Source: Rhodospirillaceae bacterium (GTDB taxonomy: Bacteria > Pseudomonadota > Alphaproteobacteria > SHVP01). From it: 64,000 nucleotides of DNA. A program made the translations under genes and the position numbers. The stretch is taken from positions 504,376-568,375 of the forward strand of contig PBKD01000014.1 in NCBI GenBank assembly GCA_002722055.1, given 5' to 3'. Within the stretch, counting starts at the first letter, position 1. Each line of letters begins with the position of its first letter. Of this stretch, positions 1 to 8,818 are shown in pieces. The notes beneath the pieces were generated by a model that ran no database searches, had not been told where the DNA came from, and saw only the letters and a list, made by a program, of their open reading frames with translations.

Positions 1-418
1 AAATAAGATATGGAAAAGTTAATCTACTGAGTTTTATAGTTAGTTCGGACTGCTCCCCTCCAGGTAGATAGCCAGGAGCAAAAATTAATATTATTGAAGG
101 CATGAAAACTTGCGCTAATATAACAAAAATTATAGTAACTAAAAGTAATAGGGATAATATTCTTTCAGCAAATATAATTGCTTTTCTCTGCCCATCAACT
201 TTTAATATTTCTGAAAATATTGGTATGAATGCAGCATTGAATGCTCCCTCTGCAAATATTCTTCTAAAAAAATTTGGTAATTTAAAAGCAACTAAAAATG
301 CATCACTTGTGATACCAACACCGATAAAACTTGCCAATAGAAGATCACGTATAAAACCAAGAACTCTACTTATAAAAGTAAAAAAACTTATTGAAAAAAA
401 TGCTTTTTTAATAATCAA
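1..418 (-). CDS. murJ: MurJ lipid II flippase, N-terminal part (gene runs off the window)
   Basis: MurJ (MviN) flips the peptidoglycan precursor lipid II across the inner membrane. Reading the minus strand from a TTG at 418 gives about 139 residues that begin with a hydrophobic helix and contain SRVLGFIRD, then TSDAFLVAFKLPN and RRIFAEGAFNAAFIP, the well-known N-terminal signature of the MurJ/MviN family (established knowledge). The start is a TTG because the only in-frame codons between it and an upstream TAG are Phe and Lys; an AAGGG lies about 10 bases upstream. The rest of the protein (about 370 residues) is beyond base 1. In many alphaproteobacteria murJ directly follows glnD; here a Bcr-type exporter on the other strand separates them. 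An apparent plus-strand reading frame at 102-428 is only the shadow of this gene. Confidence 0.9.
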   Translation of the reverse strand, partial: MIIKKAFFSISFFTFISRVLGFIRDLLLASFIGVGITSDAFLVAFKLPNFFRRIFAEGAFNAAFIPIFSEILKVDGQRKAIIFAERILSLLLLVTIIFVILAQVFMPSIILIFAPGYLPGGEQSELTIKLSRLTFPYLI

Positions 419-507
419 AAATTTCTAACCCTTATAATTATATTTACTATATTAAAAAAATATATTGATTATAATTAACATATTTTAAAAACAAAAATTA
501 GAATTTT

Positions 508-1716
508 ATGAAAAATAGTTCAAATAAATCAACTACTCTTCTTATCATAGCACTAAGCATGCTAACTGCTTTTGCACCGTTGTCAGTTGACATGTATTTA
601 CCTAGCTTACCTATGTTAGCTAAAATATATGACGTTAATGAGGCAACTATTCAGCTAACTCTTAGCAGTTTTCTTTTTGGCTTTGCTGTAGCTCAGTTAA
701 TTCATGGCCCTTTATCTGATAGATGGGGCAGAAAACCGGTAATTTTTTTGGGCATAACAATATATATAATTGCGTCTTTGGGGGTGATTTTTTCTTCAAA
801 AGTTGAAGCCATGATATTTTTTAGATTTTTTCAAGCTTTTGGAGGCTCTGCTGGACCGGTTATTGCCAGGGCTATAGTTAGGGATACCTTTAGTAAAGAT
901 AAGTCTTCGCAAATATTGTCAATACTTTTCTTAGTAATGAGTATGGCACCTTTGCTTGCACCCTTAATTGGAGGACAAATTTTATATTTTTTTGGCTGGA
1001 AGTATATTTTTATAACTTTAATTATATTTTCATTTATCTGCTTGATACTTACTTTTGGAATAAGGGAGTCTCTACCAAAAACTTCTCGGTCGAAAATAGG
1101 TTTTTTTAGTATTTTAATAATTTATAAAAATCTATTATTACATAAAAAATTTATAGGATATACATTATGTATGAGTTTTGGGTTTTCTGGTATGTTCGCA
1201 TATATATCTGGATCTCCTTTCTTTATAATTGATTATTTAAATTTTTCTCCTCAACTTTTTGGTTTTTTCTTTTTTATAAATGTTCTCTTTCTAATTATTG
1301 GATCAACAATAAATGCGCTATTTGTTAATAAATATGGTAGCGAAAAAATGCTATTTATAGGAATATCACTTTCAGCAATTTTTGGCATATTTATTTTTCT
1401 AAATATTTTAATTTATCCCAAACTAAATTATACAATAATTTTTTTTATAACTTTGTTTATGCCTTCAGTAACAATTACAGGAGCTAATGCAACTGCAGCA
1501 GCGTTAAATTTATTTCCAAAAAACATAGGTTCAGCAGCCGCCGCAATAGGAGCTGTGCAATTTATGATAGGAGGTATATCTGGTTACGTTGTTGGAGAAC
1601 TATACTTTTTTACATTTTATTCAATGGCAATTGTGATAGGTATTTCAGGCTTATTAAGTTTTTTCTCATATATCTTTATACTACGCCGCATTAGTTTGAA
1701 TTTTTTTTCTAGATAA
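508..1716 (+). CDS. Bcr/CflA-type MFS drug exporter
   Basis: A 402-residue major-facilitator protein with about 12 hydrophobic segments. The first helix is followed by DMYLPSLPML, and the loop between helices 2 and 3 reads GPLSDRWGRKPV, which are the hallmarks of the Bcr/CflA subfamily of proton-driven multidrug exporters. Full length for the family. The substrate cannot be told from sequence. No convincing ribosome site precedes the ATG; the leader is very A+T-rich. The last 36 bases overlap the 3' end of glnD on the other strand, so the two genes converge and must share a terminator-free end. It sits between glnD and murJ, which are usually adjacent, so it is a local insertion. Confidence 0.9.
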   Translation: MKNSSNKSTTLLIIALSMLTAFAPLSVDMYLPSLPMLAKIYDVNEATIQLTLSSFLFGFAVAQLIHGPLSDRWGRKPVIFLGITIYIIASLGVIFSSKVEAMIFFRFFQAFGGSAGPVIARAIVRDTFSKDKSSQILSILFLVMSMAPLLAPLIGGQILYFFGWKYIFITLIIFSFICLILTFGIRESLPKTSRSKIGFFSILIIYKNLLLHKKFIGYTLCMSFGFSGMFAYISGSPFFIIDYLNFSPQLFGFFFFINVLFLIIGSTINALFVNKYGSEKMLFIGISLSAIFGIFIFLNILIYPKLNYTIIFFITLFMPSVTITGANATAAALNLFPKNIGSAAAAIGAVQFMIGGISGYVVGELYFFTFYSMAIVIGISGLLSFFSYIFILRRISLNFFSR

Positions 1717-4458
1717 ATTATTTTTATTAGTATCGATTTTTTCCTTTAAAAAATTAATTATTTTGTTTATTTTTCTTTTGTTAGTAACTTTTAATCCAAA
1801 AATATCTTTTACATAAAATACATCAACTGCTCTCTGACCATAAGTAGAAATATGAGCACTACTAATTTGTAATTCTAAGTTTGCAAGGCTTTCTGTGACC
1901 TCATAAAGAAGACCCCGCTTGTCATGAGTAGTCACCTCTAGAACAGTATGAAAATTACTAATATTATTATTTATAGATATTTTTGTTTCTATCTCAAAAT
2001 AATTATTATTTTGTTCTAAACTTAACTTTTTATTATTATATTCATTTACCAGCCAGTTTTTATCTTTAAGGGAATTCTCTATATATCTAAATATTTTTTC
2101 TAAATCTGCGTATTCAGAGTAAGGCAAGCTTATTGAATTTTGCACCCAAAAAGTATCTAATGCCATTCCATGCTTTGTGGTGCTTACTTTTGCATCAAGA
2201 ACAATGGCTCCTGCAAGAGTTATAGAACCAGCAAGACTAGAGAAAAGGCCTGGGTGATCTGGAGCATATACGTTAATTTCTGTTACAGCGTTTATTATAT
2301 CATTATGCCAATCAATTTTTAAAACCTGATTTAAAAAATTTTGATTTTTTAAAATATTTGCGTGTCGTATTTGACTTGATAAATCATTTGATAGCCAGTA
2401 TGTATCATAATGAAGATTAACAAATTTTTTAAAATCTTCTTTAGACCATCCCTTTAAATTACTTTTTAGTTTATTAATAGCTATATTTTTTCTCTTATTT
2501 AGTGGTGTCTCTACTAAACCGTCCATCAGATCATATGTAGATAGATATAAATTTTTTATAAGCTGACCTTTCCATGCATTCCAAGTATTTGGTCCAACAG
2601 CTGAAATATCTGAAATTGTGAGTAAAAGCAGCATGTCCAATCGTTCTTTTTTTCCAACAAATTCAGCAAAGTCTTCTATTGTTTTTAAATCCCCTAAATC
2701 TCTTTTGAATGCTGTATGGCTCATAATCAAGTGCCACCTAACTAACCAAGCAACTTCGTTCACTTCATCTTCATCAAGGCCAAATCTCGGACATAAGTCT
2801 CGTGCAATTTGTTCTCCTATCTTTGAATGATCACCTGATTGGCCTTTAGCTATATCATGAAGAAAAACTGAAAAGTACAAAACACGACGAGAAGTAATAT
2901 TTTTTATTATTGCACTGGCTAACCTATGGTCATTATTTAGTTCACCTGATTCTATTTTATTTAAAATACCTATAGCTCTGATGGTATGTTCATCAACAGT
3001 GTAAAAGTGATACATATCGTGTTGAGTTTGCGCAACAACTCTTCCAAATTGCGGAATAAACCTTCCAAGTAATCCGGATTCATTCATTTTTCTTAGGGTT
3101 TTTTCTGGGTTTTTTTTAGAAACTAATATTTGTAAAAAAATAGAATTGGACTCGTTATCTTTTCTTAATTTGTATATTCTATATAAATTTCTAATTAAAA
3201 TTGTAGTTGCTTTTGGATGTATTTCGATATCATAAGATTGTGATATAGCAAATAATTTTATAATATTTTCTGGTTTATTAAAAAAACGATCTTCATTAAT
3301 TATTGTTATTCTATCTTGGTATTCTGCAAAAATGTCGTTATTTTTTTTTAAAATAGTATCGATTTTTTTAGTTAATTTTTTTTTAAAAAGATTTTTTTCG
3401 GAATCTATATTAGAAAAAAAAATTCGCGATAAAGAACCTACTTCATTAGCTGTCAAATAGTATCTTTTCATAAATCTTTCAACAGAATTATTTGATTTCG
3501 TAGTTCTATAATTTAGTTTTTTACTTATCTCTATCTGATGATTAAAAGTAAGCCTTTCTTCTGCATAACCTGATAAATAGTGCAACCAAAACCTTACAGT
3601 CCATAAAAAAGTTTTAGATTTTTTATATTTGTTAATCTCATTATTTGTAAAAAAACTTGAATTAAAAAATTGATCAATATTTTCTATATTATTTGAATAT
3701 TTAGCAGCCCAAAAAATAGTCTGAATATCTCTCAACCCCCCTTTTCCTTCTTTAATATTAGGTTCAACTATATACCTTGATTCACCAAATTTTTTGTGTC
3801 TTATATTTTTTTCAATTAATTTAGAATTAACAAAAGAATTCTTGTCATTCAAGACTACTTCTTCATAATATCTTTTTCTTAATTTATCATAAAGTTTTCT
3901 ATCACCGCAGATATACCTCGACTCAAGAATGCTTGTTTTAGTAAAAATATCGTTTTTAGAAATTTTTATGCAATCATTAATTGTTCTAACAGATTGACCT
4001 AATTTAAAACCAAGATCCCATAAAGAGTACAGTATGTATTCAACTACTTGTTCACACCAGAAGGTAAGCTTGTATGGATGTAAGAATATCAAATCTATAT
4101 CAGAGTAGGGTGCCATTTCTGACCTCCCGTATCCTCCAGTAGCAATTAATGCTAGTCTTTCTGATTTTGTAGGGTTTGTTGCTCTATATATATGGAGTGT
4201 TCCAATCTCAAATAGTGTCCTTAAAACCTGGTCTATTAGAAAAGAATTTAGGTTTGCAGCTTGCATACCATTTTGATTTTTTTCAAATCTTTTTCTTATT
4301 TCTTTTTTTCCTACTTTTATTTCCTCTGCAAGTAATCTTAAAATTAATCTCTGAGAAGTTTCAGATTTCAAATTTTTTTCTTTAGCTATCAGTGAAATCT
4401 TTGTAGCAAGTTTTTTTCTATTAATTATGTTTCTTTGGTCAAGTAATAATTTAGGCAT
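1681..4458 (-). CDS. glnD: Bifunctional PII uridylyltransferase / uridylyl-removing enzyme
   Basis: GlnD senses glutamine and adds or removes UMP on the PII proteins, so controlling nitrogen assimilation. At 925 residues it has the usual full length. The nucleotidyltransferase motif GGYGR lies at residues 108-112 with the metal-binding SDID at 119-122; the HD hydrolase domain (VFLHDIAKG) is near residue 530; two C-terminal ACT domains are marked by APDHPGLFS (about 736) and THDKRGLLYEV (about 848). All catalytic elements look intact. It lies beside the catabolic island; in many alphaproteobacteria its upstream neighbour would be mutS, which here is almost 18 kb away. It overlaps the converging exporter gene by 36 bases at its 3' end. 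Confidence 0.97.
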   Translation of the reverse strand: MPKLLLDQRNIINRKKLATKISLIAKEKNLKSETSQRLILRLLAEEIKVGKKEIRKRFEKNQNGMQAANLNSFLIDQVLRTLFEIGTLHIYRATNPTKSERLALIATGGYGRSEMAPYSDIDLIFLHPYKLTFWCEQVVEYILYSLWDLGFKLGQSVRTINDCIKISKNDIFTKTSILESRYICGDRKLYDKLRKRYYEEVVLNDKNSFVNSKLIEKNIRHKKFGESRYIVEPNIKEGKGGLRDIQTIFWAAKYSNNIENIDQFFNSSFFTNNEINKYKKSKTFLWTVRFWLHYLSGYAEERLTFNHQIEISKKLNYRTTKSNNSVERFMKRYYLTANEVGSLSRIFFSNIDSEKNLFKKKLTKKIDTILKKNNDIFAEYQDRITIINEDRFFNKPENIIKLFAISQSYDIEIHPKATTILIRNLYRIYKLRKDNESNSIFLQILVSKKNPEKTLRKMNESGLLGRFIPQFGRVVAQTQHDMYHFYTVDEHTIRAIGILNKIESGELNNDHRLASAIIKNITSRRVLYFSVFLHDIAKGQSGDHSKIGEQIARDLCPRFGLDEDEVNEVAWLVRWHLIMSHTAFKRDLGDLKTIEDFAEFVGKKERLDMLLLLTISDISAVGPNTWNAWKGQLIKNLYLSTYDLMDGLVETPLNKRKNIAINKLKSNLKGWSKEDFKKFVNLHYDTYWLSNDLSSQIRHANILKNQNFLNQVLKIDWHNDIINAVTEINVYAPDHPGLFSSLAGSITLAGAIVLDAKVSTTKHGMALDTFWVQNSISLPYSEYADLEKIFRYIENSLKDKNWLVNEYNNKKLSLEQNNNYFEIETKISINNNISNFHTVLEVTTHDKRGLLYEVTESLANLELQISSAHISTYGQRAVDVFYVKDIFGLKVTNKRKINKIINFLKEKIDTNKNNLSRKKIQTNAA

Positions 4459-4520
4459 TTTTATAAATTGATACTAATTTATTAACTAATCAATCATATT
4501 TTTGATTTAATTTTTTTTTT

Positions 4521-4551
4521 ATTTGATTTAAGTGTACAATACAAATCAAAT
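4521..4551. promoter_or_regulatory. Perfect 9-bp inverted repeat upstream of the DMT pair (candidate operator)
   Basis: The arms ATTTGATTT (4521-4529) and AAATCAAAT (4543-4551) are exact inverted copies separated by 13 bases. The repeat ends 18 bases before the ATG of the first transporter gene, just upstream of the purine-rich leader GGAGAG. It could be a repressor or activator site, or a weak stem-loop in the leader. No regulator gene is encoded nearby. Low base complexity means chance is possible. Confidence 0.4.
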
Positions 4552-4569
4552 GAACGCGGAGAGCCAGAT

Positions 4570-5490
4570 ATGAATGAAAATATCAAAAATTCAAGTAGTG
4601 TTATTCCTTTTCTACTTCTTGTTTTAGGGGCTATAATTTACGGAAGTTTTTTTTCTGCTCAAAGTATAGCTTTAAAACTTGGTGTTTCCCCACTTGGATT
4701 AGCTTTTTGGCAAGGATTTCTTGGTGCAATTATTCTTATATTCTTTTCCTTATTATTCAGAGAAATGCCTAAATTTTCATGGGACCACGTAAGGTTATAT
4801 AGCTCAATATCCCTTTTTGCCTTTTCTATTCCCCTTATAGCTGTTAGTTTCGCTGCTCCTCACGTGCCTCCTGGAATATTGGGCTTAATAGTAACCTTAG
4901 TACCATCACTAACCTATTTATTTGCATTCCTTGCAAAGCTTGAGAAATTTAATTGGCTTTCAACTAGTGGTTTAGCCTTTGGGCTTGCTGGTGTAGTTAT
5001 TATTGTTTTTTCAACAAACAGTATTGAAGGTTCCTTTTCAGGTACATGGTTTATTATTGCATTAATAGCTCCACTGGGATATGCAGCTAGTAATACTGCT
5101 GTAGCATTAATTAGACCTGCCGAAGCAACTACCATTCAGTTGTCAACTGGGGTGTTATGCTTTTCAGTTCCTATCTTACTGATTCCAATGCTTTTTGTTG
5201 ATGGATTTTATTTTTTTAAAAATACTGATTATCAGGGTTTTTCTGCTGTTTTATGGGCAGGAATCACAAATATTGTTATATTCATCACATTATTTGAAGT
5301 AATTTACAGACGTGGACCAGTTTTTTTCTCGCAGTTTAATTATATTACTCCAGCAGCAGCTTTATTATGGGCATATTTAATATTTAGCGAGAATATTCCT
5401 TTTATTGTTTGGTTTGCAATCATATTAATGATTATTGGACTATATCTAGCTAACAGAGGAACAGCACTAAGCCTTCAAAAAGGGAAATAG
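4570..5490 (+). CDS. EamA/DMT family transporter (island, left pair, first)
   Basis: A 306-residue membrane protein with ten predicted hydrophobic helices arranged as two five-helix halves, the pattern of the drug/metabolite transporter (EamA) family. The family moves amino acids, purine-like compounds and other small metabolites; the substrate here cannot be assigned. A GGAGAG leader about 9 bases upstream of the ATG supports the start. It is the first of a tandem pair, one base apart from the next gene, so the two are surely cotranscribed and may form a heterodimer or two related uptake/efflux systems. Context suggests uptake or release of the ureide or its products (inference). Confidence 0.85.
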   Translation: MNENIKNSSSVIPFLLLVLGAIIYGSFFSAQSIALKLGVSPLGLAFWQGFLGAIILIFFSLLFREMPKFSWDHVRLYSSISLFAFSIPLIAVSFAAPHVPPGILGLIVTLVPSLTYLFAFLAKLEKFNWLSTSGLAFGLAGVVIIVFSTNSIEGSFSGTWFIIALIAPLGYAASNTAVALIRPAEATTIQLSTGVLCFSVPILLIPMLFVDGFYFFKNTDYQGFSAVLWAGITNIVIFITLFEVIYRRGPVFFSQFNYITPAAALLWAYLIFSENIPFIVWFAIILMIIGLYLANRGTALSLQKGK

Positions 5491-5491
5491 A

Positions 5492-6409
5492 ATGAAATCT
5501 CTAAGAATAGCCTGGATCTTACTTCTAGGAGGTGCTTCAATTTATGGAGGTATTTTTTCTGCAAACAAATTAGTTTCAGAAGCTGGAGTTCCATTTATTG
5601 CATACACATTTTGGCAAGCGTTAATTGGTGGATTGATGTTATTGGTGGTGGGAATTATAACAAATAATCTTCCTAAATTAACATCAGAACATATCATTTC
5701 ATATATAATAACAGCACTTCTCGGCATTGTGATCCCTATTCTTATCCTTACTTTCATTGGTAACAGACTACCTGCTAGTATAATTGCACTTGCATATACT
5801 CTTATTCCGGGAATGACATTTATATTTGCTGTCATTCTTCGCTTAGATAAACCACGCTGGCTTTCGATTGGAGGACTTGTTTTTGGATTGATTGGTGTTT
5901 CTGTTTTGTTGCTTCCAAAAGGAACGTTACCAGCAAATAACTCAGTACTTTGGGTGCTGCTTGCTCTCGTTATGCCTGTGCTTTTTGCTACTAATAATGT
6001 TTACATTGCTAAAGTTAAACCTCCAAAAGCTAATGCTTTAATGCTTTCAACAGGCCTTTTGTTAACTGCTGCAGTTGTAACCTTCCCAATTATGCTGGCA
6101 AGCGATGGAATATATCTTTTTTGGCAAACATCCAGCAGCACTACATGGATAATAATTTGGACGGGCTGTATAAACATGGTTAGTTTTTTCTGTATGTTTG
6201 AAATAATACGCCGTGCGGGAGCAATCTTTTTTGGTCAGTATAACTACGTTATTGTTATATCAGGAATTGTTTGGTCAATTCTTATTTTTAATGAAATACT
6301 TTCTTTTTGGTTTTGGATAGCTCTGGCTTCTATGCTTATAGGACTGTACCTTAGCAATGCTGGGACAAATCAAAGCATCAGAGAGCTTTCGAAAAAATCA
6401 TCGCAATAG
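5492..6409 (+). CDS. EamA/DMT family transporter (island, left pair, second)
   Basis: A 305-residue paralogue of the preceding gene with the same ten-helix, two-repeat layout. Its ATG follows the upstream stop after one base (TAGaATG), so translation is probably coupled. The last 60 or so residues, from FEIIRRAG through FFGQYNYVIV to LYLSNAG, are clearly related to the broken transporter copy at 21085-21302 on the far side of the island, roughly half the residues being identical by eye. This links the two ends of the island. Substrate unknown. It converges with the allantoinase gene, with a short gap of about 50 bases in which no clear terminator hairpin is visible. Confidence 0.85.
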   Translation: MKSLRIAWILLLGGASIYGGIFSANKLVSEAGVPFIAYTFWQALIGGLMLLVVGIITNNLPKLTSEHIISYIITALLGIVIPILILTFIGNRLPASIIALAYTLIPGMTFIFAVILRLDKPRWLSIGGLVFGLIGVSVLLLPKGTLPANNSVLWVLLALVMPVLFATNNVYIAKVKPPKANALMLSTGLLLTAAVVTFPIMLASDGIYLFWQTSSSTTWIIIWTGCINMVSFFCMFEIIRRAGAIFFGQYNYVIVISGIVWSILIFNEILSFWFWIALASMLIGLYLSNAGTNQSIRELSKKSSQ

Positions 6410-6462
6410 TACAATACTTGATATGACCAACCAAAAAATAAAAAATATTACAAAGGGTTATT

Positions 6463-7380
6463 TCATTTTAATGGAAATTTTGAGTGCCAATGCTTTGCAA
6501 TATCAATTCTTCGACACAACCATACATTTTCATGTTTTGACAAGTATTCCAAGAACTTGATAATTGCCATTGCACGCCCAGGCCTACCGGCCAAACGACA
6601 GTGCAGCCCTATAGAAAGCATTTTCGGTGAACCACTTTTACCTTCGGCATACAATAAATCAAAACTATCTTTAAGATATGAAAAAAATTGATCACCTGAA
6701 TTAAAACCCTGTGGAGTAGCAAAGCGCATATCATTTGCATCTAATGTATACGGAATAATTAAAAGATCGTCATTGTACCAATAAGGAAGGTCATCAGCAT
6801 ACGAATCTGCAGCATAAAGAAATCCACCTTCAGCCGATACCAAATCAAGAGTATTCATTGAGCTTCGACCTGTATACCAACCAAATGGGCGTTCTCCTGT
6901 AACTTCTGTGTGAATTTTTATTGCCTGATGCATATGTGAACGTTCTTTATCTATTGAAAAATCTTTATAATCAATCCACCTTAAACCATGGGAAGCTATT
7001 TCCCATTTGGCCTCTTTCATAGCTGATACAACTTCTTTATTTTTTTCAAGAGCTGTTGCAACTCCGTAAACCGTAACAGGTACTTTGTTTTCAGAAAATA
7101 TTCTAAACAATCTCCAAAAACCTGCTCTAGAACCATATTCATAAATCGATTCCATATTTGCATGACGCATGCCTTCCCATGGTTCAGCTGTTACAATTTC
7201 AGATAGAAAGGCTTCTGAAGCTGAGTCACCATGCAAAATATTGTTTTCACTACCCTCTTCATAATTTATCACAAACTGGACAGCTACATACGAATTTCCA
7301 GGCCATTTAGGATCTGGTGTTTTTTTTCCATAACCTATTAAATCTCTTGGATAAGTATCGTTTTGTGAACCTTTGTTCAT
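6463..7380 (-). CDS. puuE: PuuE-type allantoinase (polysaccharide-deacetylase fold)
   Basis: The protein starts with YPRDLIGYG and contains NYEEGSENNILHGD, SMESIYEYGSRAG, GWYTGR and GLHCRLAGRPGR, matching the cofactor-independent allantoinase PuuE described in Pseudomonas fluorescens over its whole length (family knowledge from memory). PuuE opens the cyclic ureide allantoin to allantoate. The ATG at 7380 is preferred (305 residues): GGAG sits 8 bases upstream and the mature-like N-terminus matches the family; an in-frame ATG at 7413 would add 11 residues without a good ribosome site. It lies 53 bases or so downstream of the M20 hydrolase gene on the same strand and is probably cotranscribed with it. 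No uricase, HIU hydrolase or OHCU decarboxylase is present nearby, so the true substrate may be another cyclic ureide. Confidence 0.85.
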   Translation of the reverse strand: MNKGSQNDTYPRDLIGYGKKTPDPKWPGNSYVAVQFVINYEEGSENNILHGDSASEAFLSEIVTAEPWEGMRHANMESIYEYGSRAGFWRLFRIFSENKVPVTVYGVATALEKNKEVVSAMKEAKWEIASHGLRWIDYKDFSIDKERSHMHQAIKIHTEVTGERPFGWYTGRSSMNTLDLVSAEGGFLYAADSYADDLPYWYNDDLLIIPYTLDANDMRFATPQGFNSGDQFFSYLKDSFDLLYAEGKSGSPKMLSIGLHCRLAGRPGRAMAIIKFLEYLSKHENVWLCRRIDIAKHWHSKFPLK

Positions 7381-7466
7381 TGTTCTTGCTCCATTTACAT
7401 TGCTATACTGCAAATGAGTTCTTATGATAAATACTGCTAATTAAAACTATATATAATTTATCTTTT

Positions 7467-8732
7467 CTAACTATCTAATACAACAGAAGCGATAACTCTA
7501 GAAATTATTTCTGTTGATTTAATTAATTCTGTTTCACTAATATTTTCATCCTTACCATTTATACCCGCTGCAATAATATCTATATTTCCTGGACCATATC
7601 CAACTGTAGGAATTTTATAAGACCCAAACCAACGAGCATCTGTATAAATAGGAAGCCCTAGAATTGGAATATCAGAATCCAAAACAATAGCAGCTTCTTT
7701 TTTTATGATTTTTGCCCATTCTAATTGAGACTTTGTTGCACAAAGAGGTTGAGCTACGCGCACAATCTCAAAATCAATTTTTACTTCTTGATTATTTTTA
7801 AAGGTCTTAATCAATTTTTCTAATTCAGAAATAGCCTTATCTGTACTCTCATCTGGCAAAGTCCTTCGATCTAACCATATCTCAATATCTCCAGGAGCCA
7901 TTCCAAAATAATTGCCACCTTGAAACCGGGTAATATTAATTCTAGATGTTAAATTTTCATGCGATTTAGATTTAATTCGTCTCAAATTATTATCTAAATC
8001 TAATAATTGATTTGAAAAAGCAACAGCAACACGCATAGCCTCCTGATCAGTTTTTATAAAAGCCTGATGACAGGCTAAACCGCTAATTTTAATTTTAGAT
8101 AAAACACAACCACACTGCTCTGTGATTACTGCCTTTGTAAAACCTGGGCAAATAACTCGCTTTGGACGTAAATTCATTTCTTCTAGTAAATATGCAGGAC
8201 CATTATCACCTCCTGAACCTTCATCAGCTGTTATGGCCAAAAGAACCGAGCAATTTGTTTTGCTTGAAAAAATATTTTTTGTAACTGCTCCAGCGTATGT
8301 ATAAGCAGCAACATCCGATTTTCCTAAGGCGGCACCACGACCATAAATATTTCCAAACTCTTGATGAGCCTTATAAGGATCCTTTGTCCACCCATCACCT
8401 ACTGGCGGGGCATCAATGTGAGAGTTTAACAAAAGATCCGGTTCATTTGTCCTTGGACCCAGCCAACCAAGAACAATTGGTATTGCTGTTTTATTGGCTT
8501 TCTCTATATTTATAAATTCAGTATCTAAACCAATTTTGGTAAATTCTTCTTCTACTCGCTTAGCTCCAAGCATGCAGTCTCCTGGTGGGTTTTCAGTTTT
8601 AATTTTTAGTAAATCTGAAAAAAACCCGACTAAATTATTTTTTTCTTCGAAAACTGATTGAGCCAAATTAGAATTTCCATATTTTTTTTTATTTTTTTGT
8701 TTTTCAAACTTAACAGACATTAATTTTTCCAT
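7467..8732 (-). CDS. Atypical M20-family amidohydrolase (ArgE/DapE-like subgroup)
   Basis: The 421-residue protein has the M20 layout: SHIDAPP with first metal ligand His105 and Asp107, YGRGAALGKSD, the catalytic-Glu motif TADEGSGG (Glu171), a dimerisation domain with ACHQA, and a C-terminal YTDARWF. Classic M20 ligands are changed: Leu136 stands where the bridging Asp of GRGxxDxKG is expected, Gly172 replaces the second Glu of DEExG, the EPT stretch reads PGFT (196-199), and the last His appears to be Asn. A similar pattern occurs, as far as I recall, in a poorly characterised M20 subgroup, so the enzyme may still be active in an unusual way. It is ArgE/DapE-like rather than allantoate-amidohydrolase-like. 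A second in-frame ATG at 8720 with GGA 7 bases upstream may be the real start. Confidence 0.75.
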   Translation of the reverse strand: MEKLMSVKFEKQKNKKKYGNSNLAQSVFEEKNNLVGFFSDLLKIKTENPPGDCMLGAKRVEEEFTKIGLDTEFINIEKANKTAIPIVLGWLGPRTNEPDLLLNSHIDAPPVGDGWTKDPYKAHQEFGNIYGRGAALGKSDVAAYTYAGAVTKNIFSSKTNCSVLLAITADEGSGGDNGPAYLLEEMNLRPKRVICPGFTKAVITEQCGCVLSKIKISGLACHQAFIKTDQEAMRVAVAFSNQLLDLDNNLRRIKSKSHENLTSRINITRFQGGNYFGMAPGDIEIWLDRRTLPDESTDKAISELEKLIKTFKNNQEVKIDFEIVRVAQPLCATKSQLEWAKIIKKEAAIVLDSDIPILGLPIYTDARWFGSYKIPTVGYGPGNIDIIAAGINGKDENISETELIKSTEIISRVIASVVLDS

Positions 8733-8743
8733 GTATTATAAAA

Positions 8744-8780
8744 AAACAATTTGTTTATTGTATCGTAAAAATTATATAAT
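8744..8780 (+). promoter_or_regulatory. Candidate promoter with palindrome, upstream of N-carbamoylsarcosine amidase
   Basis: TATAAT at 8775-8780 is preceded after 18 bases by TTGTTT (8751-8756), a weak -35. A 13-bp palindrome AAACAATTTGTTT (8744-8756) covers the -35, a placement typical of repressor sites. The transcript would begin near 8787 and the gene at 8819 follows a GGGGGG ribosome site. The region also separates the divergent M20 gene. Predicted by eye only. Confidence 0.4.
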
Positions 8781-8818
8781 CCAAGTTAAACAATTTTTTT
8801 ATTTTTTGGGGGGAAATT

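Noticed and set aside
102..428. Plus-strand reading frame of 108 codons near the left edge
   Set aside because: Its complement reads as the conserved MurJ N-terminus; the plus-strand translation has no recognisable features.
7467..8732. Allantoate amidohydrolase (AllC) acting after PuuE
   Set aside because: AllC-type M20 members have a different motif around the first His-Asp and complete metal ligands; this protein is ArgE/DapE-like with altered ligands, so the name would be unsupported.
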